DNA of 51,748 nucleotides, from positions 1-51,748 of the IMG/VR virus record IMGVR_UViG_3300021420_000007, one strand, 5' to 3'. Made by a program: the position numbers and the translations under genes. Positions 1 to 7,416 of the stretch are shown piece by piece. This stretch comes from a virus. The stretch's first letter is position 1. Each line of letters begins with the position of its first letter. The notes under the pieces are model-generated. The model ran no database searches. It saw only the letters and a list, made by a program, of their open reading frames with translations, and was not told the origin of the DNA.

Positions 1-127
1 GAAGGGTGCCGACATGCATGCGCTGGCGACGGACCTACGAAAAACCTACGGTGTGTCGCGTGACCGGGCGGCCACGATAGCAAGGGATCAGAACAACAAA
101 GCCAAGGCCATCATTGAGAAAACGCGC
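1..127. repeat. Terminal redundancy, left copy
   Basis: These 127 bases are identical to 51622-51748 at the right end. The reading frame of the minor head gene runs through the join, so the two copies are one locus in a circular map. A 127-base exact overlap equals a common assembler k-mer length, so it is more likely an assembly signature of a circular or circularly permuted genome than a physical terminal repeat. Confidence 0.95.
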
Positions 128-388
128 CGCGAAGAACTTGGGATTACGGAAGCATATTGGCAGCATTCGGCTGGCGGCAAAGTACCACGCGTAACCCACG
201 TGGCTATGAGCGGTAAGCGCTACCGGTTGTCGGAAGGCATGTATGATTCTGCGGCCGGCAAATACATCATGCCCGGCGAACTCGTGAATTGTAGATGCAC
301 TAGTAAAGCTATAATTCCTGCATTTGACACGGAACGGCCCGCGACAGCGACACCGCTGTTACGTGCAGCGGCGGCCCGCGCTAGATAA
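2..388 (+). CDS. Minor head / head morphogenesis protein, C-terminal part
   Basis: This is the 3' part of the gene that begins at 51128; across the circular join the frame is unbroken and the whole protein is 293 aa. The C-terminal region has the pattern of the SPP1 gp7 / Mu gpF head morphogenesis family: a helical stretch with 'RDQNNKAKAIIEKTRREELGI', a tryptophan, the 'PRVTHVAMSGKRY' strand and the closing 'PGELVNCRC' cysteine motif. Proteins of this family sit at the portal and help procapsid assembly and DNA delivery. It lies after the portal and just before the maturation protease, the usual order. Function is by family resemblance. Confidence 0.85.
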   Translation, partial: KGADMHALATDLRKTYGVSRDRAATIARDQNNKAKAIIEKTRREELGITEAYWQHSAGGKVPRVTHVAMSGKRYRLSEGMYDSAAGKYIMPGELVNCRCTSKAIIPAFDTERPATATPLLRAAAARAR

Positions 389-405
389 TCTTCAGGCAGA
401 TCGGC

Positions 406-411
406 TACACT
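406..411 (+). promoter_or_regulatory. -10-like hexamer TACACT, 6 nt before an ATG
   Basis: TACACT ends 6 nt before the protease ATG at 418, which has no convincing Shine-Dalgarno sequence. The stretch around it closely resembles the one before the portal ATG (46860-46872: TAAACT, then GCCCGGT). No good -35 hexamer is visible at 17-18 nt, so this is weaker than the other leaderless candidates. Confidence 0.3.
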
Positions 412-417
412 GCCGGT

Positions 418-1167
418 ATGCCTCTTGAATCTGGTAAATCAAAAACTGCATTTTCTCATAACGTCGCTGCGGAAAAAAACGCAGGCAAGCCGACGGCCCA
501 AGCTGTCGCCATCGCATACAGCAAAAAACGAGGCGACAAAAAGCCGGCCGTTGATTGCGAAGTCGAGATGGATGAGGATGTAGAGAACGATTGCGCGGCG
601 ATGGATTCCAGCCGACGCCTCGCGTTCGACCGACGCATGGAAACTATCGACGGGCATTTGGTTGTGACCGGCTGCCACATTACGAAAGCGAATGTGTGCC
701 CATATCTCGGCGCAGAGATTCCGAACAGCGAAGCGCTCGGCCTCAAGCCTGACAAAATTTATAACCTGTACCGTGACGCCGCAGAAATTCAGGCGGCCAA
801 AGAATCATACAATCGTGTGCCATTGCTCATGCAACACGTGGCCGTAAGTGCGGATGCTCCGCAACAGTTCCTCACGGTCGGCACTGCGAGTAATGCGCGG
901 TTCACGCATCCTTACCTTGACGCAGATCTTACGATTTGGACGCGTGAAGGTATCGAAGCGATTGAGTCGGGCGCACAGCGGGAAATATCGGCGGGATATA
1001 GATACATCGCAGACATGACGCCCGGTACCTCGCCTGAGGGTGAAAAGTATGATGGGCGCATGACTCGGATAATCGCCAATCACATTGCGCTTGTTGAGGC
1101 AGGACGCTGCGGGCCAGATGTTATGGTTGCTGATGCTCGCTTGCATATCGTTCGCCCATTGTCGTAA
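418..1167 (+). CDS. DUF2213 capsid maturation protease (putative)
   Basis: A 249-aa protein. Residues about 75-235 follow the DUF2213 pattern: 'GHLVVTGCHITKANVCPYLG', a central 'YNRVPLLMQHV' with a His, then 'REISAGYRY' and 'NHIALVEAGRCGPDV'. DUF2213 proteins are predicted prohead proteases; the His, the Ser of 'EISAGY' and the second His are plausible catalytic positions but I cannot assign them firmly. The N-terminal 60 residues are a basic segment followed by an acidic one. It follows the minor head protein and precedes a charged scaffold-like protein and the capsid, the usual head maturation cluster. In many relatives the protease and scaffold are one polypeptide; here they are two genes. 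Confidence 0.75.
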   Translation: MPLESGKSKTAFSHNVAAEKNAGKPTAQAVAIAYSKKRGDKKPAVDCEVEMDEDVENDCAAMDSSRRLAFDRRMETIDGHLVVTGCHITKANVCPYLGAEIPNSEALGLKPDKIYNLYRDAAEIQAAKESYNRVPLLMQHVAVSADAPQQFLTVGTASNARFTHPYLDADLTIWTREGIEAIESGAQREISAGYRYIADMTPGTSPEGEKYDGRMTRIIANHIALVEAGRCGPDVMVADARLHIVRPLS

Positions 1168-1227
1168 TATTGTTCCTACACGTGATGCACGTCACAGTTT
1201 TCCGCACATTCTCAGGAATAACGAACC

Positions 1228-1941
1228 ATGAAACTTTCTCTTGTTGCTACCGCCGTAAAGGCATTGCTCGCCACGGACGCCAAGCCGACCGAAGCGCAAA
1301 TTATGGCCGCATGCATCGCCGCCGACAAGAAAGGCAAGGACGAAGGCGGCCTTGGTAATGTCGAGATTCAAAACAAGGCCAAAGACGAAAAGGAAAAGGC
1401 TGAGGACGCGAAAGAGTTTGGCGCCAAGGATGCGGAAGCCAATTACTTCGGCCACACGAAAGACGAATGGGAAGATATGAGCGCCAAGGATCGTAAGAGC
1501 GCGCGCGATAAAGCGCACGATGGGAATGACGATCCCGAACACACGAACGACGGCGAAGTTGAAGCCGAGGACGACGAGCAGCCCAAGAAAACCGGCACGG
1601 GCAACAGCGGCGCAGGCGGCGAGGAACCGGCAAAAGACAAAAAGGGCATGGACTCGAAAGGCGTTGCCGCTCTGATCGCAGCCAATGACGCCAAGCACGC
1701 CGCAGCGCGCGAAGTCGAATCGATTCTCGGCGTGGTTGTGTACGATTCGGCGTCAGCCTATTACAAGGCGGCTCTCGATAAGCTCGGCGTTGACACGGCT
1801 GGCGTCCATGCTTCGGCGTTCCCGACTTTGTTGAAGTTGGCGAAAGACAAGGTTGACGCGCAGACGCCTACGCTCGCCACTGACGCCGCGCGCGTATCTA
1901 CGATGGCCGGCGCAATCAAAGGCTACAGCCGCCTCAAGTAA
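1228..1941 (+). CDS. Scaffold-like, highly charged protein
   Basis: A 237-aa protein. Residues about 30-150 are almost entirely Lys, Asp, Glu, Ala and Gly, typical of an extended scaffold. The last 80 residues ('KGVAALIAANDAKHAAAR', then 'YDSASAYYKAALDKLGVD' and 'HASAFPTLL') resemble the C-terminal segment that follows the protease domain in long DUF2213 proteins. I infer a core/scaffolding protein cut by the upstream protease. The ATG has an AGGAA-type ribosome site (CTCAGGAATAACGAACC). No enzymatic motif is visible. Confidence 0.6.
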   Translation: MKLSLVATAVKALLATDAKPTEAQIMAACIAADKKGKDEGGLGNVEIQNKAKDEKEKAEDAKEFGAKDAEANYFGHTKDEWEDMSAKDRKSARDKAHDGNDDPEHTNDGEVEAEDDEQPKKTGTGNSGAGGEEPAKDKKGMDSKGVAALIAANDAKHAAAREVESILGVVVYDSASAYYKAALDKLGVDTAGVHASAFPTLLKLAKDKVDAQTPTLATDAARVSTMAGAIKGYSRLK

Positions 1942-1990
1942 GAGGCCCCAGCTTCACGTTTAATTTTTTCTCGATTATAGGAATACGAAC

Positions 1991-2893
1991 ATGCCCTTTC
2001 AAAAGACCATCAACAACACTCAGGCGCCCGGCGTCGCTGGCGACTTCGCAAGCACCAATCCGTTTTCGTCCGTGCTCGCTGGCCCGGGTGCGCTGGTAGC
2101 CCCTGAAGGCGGCCTCGTCGTCGGTAACTTCGCGTGGGTCGGTCCTGCCGGCCAAGTGTCGCAGTCGTTCGTAAGCGGCTGGCAGATTGGCTTTCTCGGC
2201 CGCAATGAGCAAGCACTCATTACCGAGTTCCTCGGTGAATTTTCGATGGTCGTTCCCGAAGGTTTCATGGTCACGCTGTTCGATGGCGGCGACTTTTGGG
2301 CTTACTTCGCGGATGGCGCTACGGCGCTCGCAACGGTATACGCCGACGAAGACACGGGCGCCCCGCAAATGCAGGCGACCAACACTGTAACTGGTGAAGT
2401 CGGTTTCACGGGGACTGCATCGTTCGCTACTGACGTTATGACTGTTGTCACGAATACGTCAGGAATCATTCTGCCGGGCGACGCGGTTACGTCTGCGGGT
2501 GTTACGAGCGGCACGACCGTTACTGCGCTGTTGACCGGAACGCCGGGCGCAGTCGGCAGCACGTACAGCTTGAGCACTTCGCCGGGCACTATTGCGACGC
2601 AGGCCGCGACAACGGCAAGTTCGACGCTGAATGTTACCGCAGTCCTCACGGGCGGACTGTCCGTTGGCGACGTGATTACCGGTACCGGCGTAACGGCAGG
2701 TACGAGCATTGCCAGTTTCGGCACGGGCACGGGCGGCGTCGGCACGTATAACTTGGCCATCCCGGGCGGCGTTCCGTTCCATACGGCGGCTGAGACGATT
2801 ACCGGACCGGCGAATACGGCGACCAATTTCACCGTTGGCGCTATCACTCTGACTGGTGCCGGCGTGGCCAAGATCAGCGCGAACGTTACCTAA
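1991..2893 (+). CDS. Capsid cement/decoration protein, gp24-like, with extra beta module
   Basis: A 300-aa protein. Residues 1-125 match the 'structural cement protein Gp24' pattern: an N-terminus like 'MPFQKTINNTQAPGVAGDFA', a Gly/Val-rich beta core, then 'PEGFMVTLFDGGDFWAYF'. Family members bind the outside of the shell and stabilise it. The remaining 175 residues are an insertion/extension of two Thr/Gly-rich beta repeats with the pattern 'GDxITGTGVTAGTSI' followed by 'GTGTGGVGTYNL'; the same module recurs in the proteins at 5139 and 7417. It stands directly before the major capsid gene, and a second, smaller relative follows the capsid at 3987. Confidence 0.75.
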   Translation: MPFQKTINNTQAPGVAGDFASTNPFSSVLAGPGALVAPEGGLVVGNFAWVGPAGQVSQSFVSGWQIGFLGRNEQALITEFLGEFSMVVPEGFMVTLFDGGDFWAYFADGATALATVYADEDTGAPQMQATNTVTGEVGFTGTASFATDVMTVVTNTSGIILPGDAVTSAGVTSGTTVTALLTGTPGAVGSTYSLSTSPGTIATQAATTASSTLNVTAVLTGGLSVGDVITGTGVTAGTSIASFGTGTGGVGTYNLAIPGGVPFHTAAETITGPANTATNFTVGAITLTGAGVAKISANVT

Positions 2894-2933
2894 TTGATTT
2901 TGACGAACTGAGAACTAGACAGGAAACACGAAC

Positions 2934-3968
2934 ATGACCCGCATTGCAATTGACCACGCTGACCTTGGCCGCCGTTATGGAATCCATTTCATGTCGGGGC
3001 TTATGCAGGAAGCTCGCGGCATGTCCCTCATGGACAAGTCCATGAGTTTCGACGCGCAGCCGACTTTGATTACTTCGGCCAATGCCGGTATCCCGTCGCT
3101 GTTCACGACCTACGTTGACCCCAACATTATCGAAGTGTTGGTGAGCCCAACCAAGGCTGCGGAACTGTACGGTGAAACCAAGAAGGGCACGTGGGTTGAT
3201 GATACGGCCATGTTCTTGATGGCGGAACGTACTGGTGAAGTCGCGAGTTACGGCGATTTCTCACAGGACGGAATGTCGAACAGCAATGAGAATTTCCCGC
3301 AGCGTCAGAGCTATCACTATCAGACCAATACGCGTTGGGGTGAGCGCGAGTTGGCGCGGGCGGCGGCAGCCAAGATTGACAAGGCCAATCAAGTCAACAT
3401 GGCCTCGGCATTGGCACTCAAGAAATTCCAGAACCTGACATATCTGTACGGCGTCGCCGGATTGCAGAACTACGGCGGGACGAACGATCCTAGTTTGCCG
3501 AATCCCATCAGCGTGACGGGCACTTGGTTCGGCGCCGCAGGGGACTTCATCTATGCTGACGTGCTGCGTCTCGTGCAGCAAATCGTGGCACAGGGCAATG
3601 GTTTGATTGACGCGGAAACGGTGTATACGCTTGGGATCAGCCCGGGCAATGCGTTGAACTTCAACAACACGAACCTGTACAACGTAAACGTGTACACGCA
3701 GATCAAGACGAATTTCCCCAACCTGAAAATCGTCACGGTCCCTGAATTCGCCATTAACGGCGGCGGCGGCGCGAGCGGCACGGAATTCGTTCAGTTGATC
3801 GCGGACAACGTCGAGGGGCAGCGTACCGTCGAGGCGGCTTTCACTGAGAAAATGCGCGCCCATGCCATCGTGACCAAGACCAGTTCTTGGGAACAGAAGA
3901 AGTCACAGGGCACTTGGGGTACGATTGTTTACCGGCCGGTTTTCGTGGCTGCAATGGTGGGCGCGTAA
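2934..3968 (+). CDS. Major capsid protein (DUF2184 type)
   Basis: A 344-aa protein with the features of DUF2184 capsid proteins: 'EARGMSLMDKSMSFDAQP' near the N-terminus, 'PNIIEVLVSPTKAAELYGE', an 'NFPQRQSYHYQT' strand, 'FQNLTYLYGVAGLQNYGG', and 'TNFPNLKIVTVPEF' near residue 260. The fold is HK97-like in this family. It forms the icosahedral shell. A purine-rich ribosome site (ACAGGAAACACGAAC) precedes the ATG, as expected for a strongly expressed gene, and two hairpins follow its stop codon (3992-4013 and 4021-4051). Confidence 0.88.
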   Translation: MTRIAIDHADLGRRYGIHFMSGLMQEARGMSLMDKSMSFDAQPTLITSANAGIPSLFTTYVDPNIIEVLVSPTKAAELYGETKKGTWVDDTAMFLMAERTGEVASYGDFSQDGMSNSNENFPQRQSYHYQTNTRWGERELARAAAAKIDKANQVNMASALALKKFQNLTYLYGVAGLQNYGGTNDPSLPNPISVTGTWFGAAGDFIYADVLRLVQQIVAQGNGLIDAETVYTLGISPGNALNFNNTNLYNVNVYTQIKTNFPNLKIVTVPEFAINGGGGASGTEFVQLIADNVEGQRTVEAAFTEKMRAHAIVTKTSSWEQKKSQGTWGTIVYRPVFVAAMVGA

Positions 3969-3986
3969 GCGTCCGTTGATTTCAAC

Positions 3987-4586
3987 ATGACAGGCTGTTG
4001 CAACGGGCAGCCTCAATACAGCGCCCTCAGTGCTAACGCATGGGAGGGCGCTTTTGCGTCGCCGCCCCTTCTACAAAATCTTGAATTACGAGCCCCATTT
4101 GCGTCAGTTACGGCGGGACCTAACGCGCCTCGGTCAAACGTACCGGGCACTATTCAAGGAAATTTTGGTTGGCTGAATTCGGCCACGGGCCTCGTGAACA
4201 ATACGCGCATTGCGTCTGATGATGTGCGCGGCGTCGTGATCCCATTCCGCTCAATGAGCGGCGTCAATGGGGGCGTTGTAGGCGGCCCTAGAGGGCTAGC
4301 AGGGCCGCATGCATCTTGGTCATGGGAGTTTTTAGACTGCAGCGTGTCGCCGCCTGTGCTGCGTGTACGGCCGGGTTTGATAGTTACACTACATGCACGC
4401 GGTAATTTTTGGCTGCGATTCGCAGGCGGCGCGCTCTACGGCAACAAAGTATATGCGTCGCTTACTGACGGTTCGGCTATCTCAGGGCCAGCGGGCGGCG
4501 CGGAGTTGACGCCATTTCTGGTATGCTCTACTGCGCCGCCAGGTAGTTTGGCAATTGTTTCGAGTGCGGCATTTTTCACACCATAG
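3987..4586 (+). CDS. Second cement-like protein, paralogue of the protein at 1991
   Basis: A 199-aa protein. Residues about 60-160 have the cement layout: 'GNFGWLNSATGLVNN' corresponds to 'GNFAWVGPAGQVSQS' in the 1991 protein, and 'RPGLIVTLHARGNFWLRF' corresponds to 'PEGFMVTLFDGGDFWAYF'. I infer a second decoration or capsid-stabilising protein. The start is uncertain: the ATG at 3987 has no Shine-Dalgarno sequence and two perfect hairpins lie inside the first 22 codons, so translation may begin further in. The N-terminal 50 residues have no counterpart in the larger paralogue. Confidence 0.55.
   Translation: MTGCCNGQPQYSALSANAWEGAFASPPLLQNLELRAPFASVTAGPNAPRSNVPGTIQGNFGWLNSATGLVNNTRIASDDVRGVVIPFRSMSGVNGGVVGGPRGLAGPHASWSWEFLDCSVSPPVLRVRPGLIVTLHARGNFWLRFAGGALYGNKVYASLTDGSAISGPAGGAELTPFLVCSTAPPGSLAIVSSAAFFTP
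3992..4013 (+). other. Hairpin 1 downstream of the capsid gene
   Basis: AGGCTG (3992-3997) pairs perfectly with CAGCCT (4008-4013) across a 10-nt loop. It begins 24 bases after the capsid stop codon and is followed by a stronger hairpin. Confidence 0.5.
4021..4055 (+). terminator. Terminator-like hairpin after the capsid gene
   Basis: GCGCCCTC (4021-4028) pairs perfectly with GAGGGCGC (4044-4051), loop of 15 nt, followed at once by TTTT. This is the shape of a partial rho-independent terminator or mRNA 3'-end stabiliser. It lies 53 bases past the capsid stop but inside the reading frame of the next gene, so attenuation rather than full termination is likely. Confidence 0.5.
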
Positions 4587-4605
4587 ACGATAGGAGTTAA
4601 GGACC

Positions 4606-5133
4606 ATGGCACAGACAGAGAAAGCGGCAACATTGCCGATACAAACAGAACGCAGCGCCCCGACAACGGGAACGGCGACCGTAATTATCGGTTGTCGCCT
4701 ACCTTCAGGCATCACGCTTGAAGTTGGCTTACAGACGCGAGAAAAGAACAGCGACGGTAAGCTTGTGACAATGGTAAAGCGGCTTGACAATTACGAACGA
4801 ATCGTACTTAAGGGCTGGCATTACCATAATACGACAGGTTTGCAAATGCCGGCCGGTATGCAATCCGAGCGGCCATATCTCAATCGTGGCGTGTCGAAAG
4901 CCGCGTGGGAACAATGGAAACTAGAACATGCCGGCTCGTGGCTGCTCAAGAACAATATTCTATTCGAGGCGGATAGTGAGGCTGAAGCACAAGGCAAAGC
5001 AATTGATTTCGCCAAAGCCCCGACAATACTGGCGCCCATCAAGTTGACCAAGGATGGTAAGCCAATTGTTGACGGGAAACCGGTCAAGGATGTTGAAACG
5101 GCCGAATTTCAGCCCGGCGTTAAGAAGGATTAA
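4606..5133 (+). CDS. Conserved phage protein, unknown, head/connector cluster
   Basis: A 175-aa protein with no domain I can name. It has a beta-rich start ('GTATVIIGCRLPSGITLEVG') and a middle with 'AAWEQWKLEHAGSWLLKNNILF'. Position between the capsid/cement genes and the DUF4054 connector suggests a virion or head-completion role. The ribosome site is TAGGAG 9-10 nt before the ATG. Confidence 0.5.
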   Translation: MAQTEKAATLPIQTERSAPTTGTATVIIGCRLPSGITLEVGLQTREKNSDGKLVTMVKRLDNYERIVLKGWHYHNTTGLQMPAGMQSERPYLNRGVSKAAWEQWKLEHAGSWLLKNNILFEADSEAEAQGKAIDFAKAPTILAPIKLTKDGKPIVDGKPVKDVETAEFQPGVKKD

Positions 5134-5138
5134 TCCTC

Positions 5139-5906
5139 ATGCCCGTAGTTCCGTGTACGACTGTTCAGCCTGTTTTCGGTGTCGTCAATTATGCGGCGTC
5201 CGAGTTTTTGGCGTCGTACCCGGAATTCACGGGTATCAACAACGCGACGCCGCAAGCGCTCGCTAATGATTTCGTAGGTGCCACGTTCTTGCTCAACAAC
5301 ACGTGCTGCAGCCGCGTCAAGGATGCAAATCAGCGTCTATTCTTGCTATATCTGTTGACGGCACATCTGGCCGCGATTCACCAAGGGCTAAATGACGGTG
5401 GCGTGGGTTCACCAATATTTACCGGCATCGGCTCGATTGCGCCAGGCGCGCCGGCCGTACTTACAGTTACGGCAGCGAATCAAGGCGCCCTTTTCGTTGG
5501 AGCGCCGCTCTATGACGGACCCTCGGGTACGATCATACCCGGTACCGTCATTGCCAGCCTTGGCAGCGGAACGGGCGGCCTTGGCACGTATAACTTAAAT
5601 GTTTCACAAACGGTACTTTCGGAAAGCTTTATAGTGCCGGGCGTGCCAAATATCGTGCCGCCGCTTGGTATTGTCGGGCGTATCAATAACGCGAGCGAAG
5701 GCGATGTTAGCGTGACCGCAGAATGGTCCGCGCCACCGAACGCAAACCAAGCATATTTTGTGCAGACGAAATATGGCGCTCAGTACTGGACAGCCGTTGC
5801 CAGGTATCGGTTGGCTGTTTTCCTGCCGGCGCCAGCTTCCGCATACGATCCGCTAGCCGGCTATGGCATTGGGCCGTTCTTGCCGGGCGGCCCTCGTGGC
5901 TTCTAA
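5139..5906 (+). CDS. DUF4054 head-tail connector protein with inserted beta module
   Basis: A 255-aa protein. The N-terminal half has 'FLASYPEFTGINNATPQAL' and 'NQRLFLLYLLTAHLAAIHQG', and the C-terminal part has 'GRINNASEGDVSVTAEW' and 'QTKYGAQYWTAVARY'; together these are the DUF4054 head-tail adaptor pattern. Between them (about residues 90-170) sits a Gly/Thr-rich insert ending 'GTGGLGTYNLNVSQTV', a copy of the beta module found in the cement protein (1991) and the sheath (7417). At DNA level the 14-mer at 5583-5596 equals 2741-2754. DUF4054 proteins form the ring between portal and tail. Confidence 0.75.
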   Translation: MPVVPCTTVQPVFGVVNYAASEFLASYPEFTGINNATPQALANDFVGATFLLNNTCCSRVKDANQRLFLLYLLTAHLAAIHQGLNDGGVGSPIFTGIGSIAPGAPAVLTVTAANQGALFVGAPLYDGPSGTIIPGTVIASLGSGTGGLGTYNLNVSQTVLSESFIVPGVPNIVPPLGIVGRINNASEGDVSVTAEWSAPPNANQAYFVQTKYGAQYWTAVARYRLAVFLPAPASAYDPLAGYGIGPFLPGGPRGF

Positions 5907-6348
5907 AAATCAAGTCATTGGCGGCAAGCGACTTGCATTAGCGTTGCAATCCATTGAGCATAAAATCACTAACGCGAGCGTATTGCGTATGGGATTTCTT
6001 GAGGGCTCGAAAGATCCTACAGGCATGTCAAACGCGCAAAAAGCATTTTGGGCTGAGTACGGCACGGTCAATGCGCCTGCACGTCCAGCGTTCCGCACCA
6101 CGATTGCGCAACAGTCGCCTACATGGGGCCGTAAACTTGGGCTCGCGGTTAAAGCCACGAACTACGACGGAGCCAAAGCACTCGCGTTGTTAGGGCAGTC
6201 TATGCGCGATGATTTGGAAAGTTCGATAGCACAATGGTCAACGCCGCCGAATGCGCCATCAACGATTGCGAAGAAAGGATTTAATAAACCCCTAGTGGAC
6301 AAGGGTGACATGCAACGCGCGCCAGACTACGAAGTGAAACCGAAATGA
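5896..6348 (+). CDS. HK97 gp10-like / virion morphogenesis protein
   Basis: A 150-aa protein from the GTG at 5896, preceded by GGGCGG; an ATG at 5863 is deeper in the previous gene and less likely. The pattern 'VLRMGFLEGSK', 'AFWAEYGT', 'PARPAFRTTI', 'APSTIAKKG' and 'PLVDKGDM' is that of HK97 gp10-type tail-completion proteins, which join the tail to the head. It overlaps the DUF4054 gene by 11 nt and is overlapped by the next gene by 4 nt, indicating coupled translation. Confidence 0.72.
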   Translation: MASKNQVIGGKRLALALQSIEHKITNASVLRMGFLEGSKDPTGMSNAQKAFWAEYGTVNAPARPAFRTTIAQQSPTWGRKLGLAVKATNYDGAKALALLGQSMRDDLESSIAQWSTPPNAPSTIAKKGFNKPLVDKGDMQRAPDYEVKPK

Positions 6349-6776
6349 ACCTTCACGGTATAGTGCGAGGCGCGATCAATTCGGTTAACGCCGATAGGTC
6401 GGCGTTGTATCTTCGCAGCACGGGCAACACTGTCAATGCGGATTTTTCGCAGACGCCGACCTATGCGCCGGGCGTCCCCGTGCGTATTCAAGTGCAACCG
6501 CTCGGCAAAGAGGAACTACGGCACGTCGAGAAATTAAACATGCAAGGCGTGTTCCGTACCGTGTTCATGTACGGTAACACGCAAGGCGTTGTCCGCGTCC
6601 TATTACAGGGCGGCGATTTACTGCAGTTCGCGCCGTTTCAAGGTCAAGCCTTCCAAAATTGGAAAGTAGTTGGCCCTGTTGACGGACCTTGGAATGTCGA
6701 ATATGGCGGATGGACTAAGGTGCTTGTGCAGTTGCAGACTGACATGCCGACCCCAATACCTGAGAGCGGCCCATGA
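6345..6776 (+). CDS. Conserved connector-region protein
   Basis: A 143-aa protein that starts in an ATGA overlap with the previous gene. It begins 'MNLHGIVRGAINSVN' and contains 'VEKLNMQGVFRTVFMYG' and 'QGVVRVLLQGGDLLQF', a pattern I recognise from unnamed proteins at this position in phages of similar layout. It lies between the gp10-like protein and the neck terminator-like protein, so a neck or tail-completion role is likely. No enzymatic motif is visible. Confidence 0.6.
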   Translation: MNLHGIVRGAINSVNADRSALYLRSTGNTVNADFSQTPTYAPGVPVRIQVQPLGKEELRHVEKLNMQGVFRTVFMYGNTQGVVRVLLQGGDLLQFAPFQGQAFQNWKVVGPVDGPWNVEYGGWTKVLVQLQTDMPTPIPESGP

Positions 6777-7339
6777 GCGCGCCAGTAGCCACCGTAGCAA
6801 ATACGTTGACTGACGTGTATACCGCACTTGGAGCGTTCATAGTGTCCATGCTCGGACTCAACGCCGGGCAAGTCATACAAGGGTATCCCAACCGCACATC
6901 TATGCCGGTTGGCCCTTTCGTGGCTATGTCGGCCATACTCAAAAAACGCTTACGCACCAACGTGGATAATTTCGCCGGCACTGTTCTCGTACCTCCTGCG
7001 CCCGGCCCCGTGACAAGCGAACAAGGGCAACAGGTTGACGTGCAGTTGGATTGCTACGGCCCGGCGTCCTCGGATTGGTCAGATATTCTTACGACGCTTT
7101 TACGCGACAATATAGGTTGTATAGCCCTCGCGCCGAAGTGCCAGCCATTGTACGCGGACGATCCGATACGGGGACCGTTGACTAACGCCGAGGCGCAATA
7201 CGAGGACCGCTGGATAGTGACAGCACGCATTCAATTTAACCCAATCACGACAACAGCGCAGACTTATGCAACCGTACTCGGCCCTGTCGATATTGTTGAC
7301 GTGACGCCGGGCGGAGGATTTGCGCCGCCATTGCCTTAA
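6773..7339 (+). CDS. Neck terminator-like protein (gp12-type)
   Basis: A 188-aa protein overlapping the previous gene by 4 nt (ATGA). It has 'AGQVIQGYPNRTSMPVGPFVAM' split by few changes from the family pattern, 'QQVDVQLDCYGP', 'LYADDPIRGPLTNAEAQYED' and 'RIQFNP', which match the phage neck terminator gp12-like family. Such proteins cap the end of the tail tube where it meets the neck. The gene is the last before a 77-nt spacer and the sheath gene. Confidence 0.72.
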   Translation: MSAPVATVANTLTDVYTALGAFIVSMLGLNAGQVIQGYPNRTSMPVGPFVAMSAILKKRLRTNVDNFAGTVLVPPAPGPVTSEQGQQVDVQLDCYGPASSDWSDILTTLLRDNIGCIALAPKCQPLYADDPIRGPLTNAEAQYEDRWIVTARIQFNPITTTAQTYATVLGPVDIVDVTPGGGFAPPLP

Positions 7340-7416
7340 CCCGCTCAAAATCGTATTATGCGACTTGAATCACATTTTACGGGATAACCCCGTGACGCAC
7401 GTCTAGGAAACCGACC

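Noticed and set aside
7379-7393. Hairpin ACGGG/CCCGT before the sheath gene as a terminator
   Set aside because: Five-base stem with no T-run; could only be a minor leader structure.
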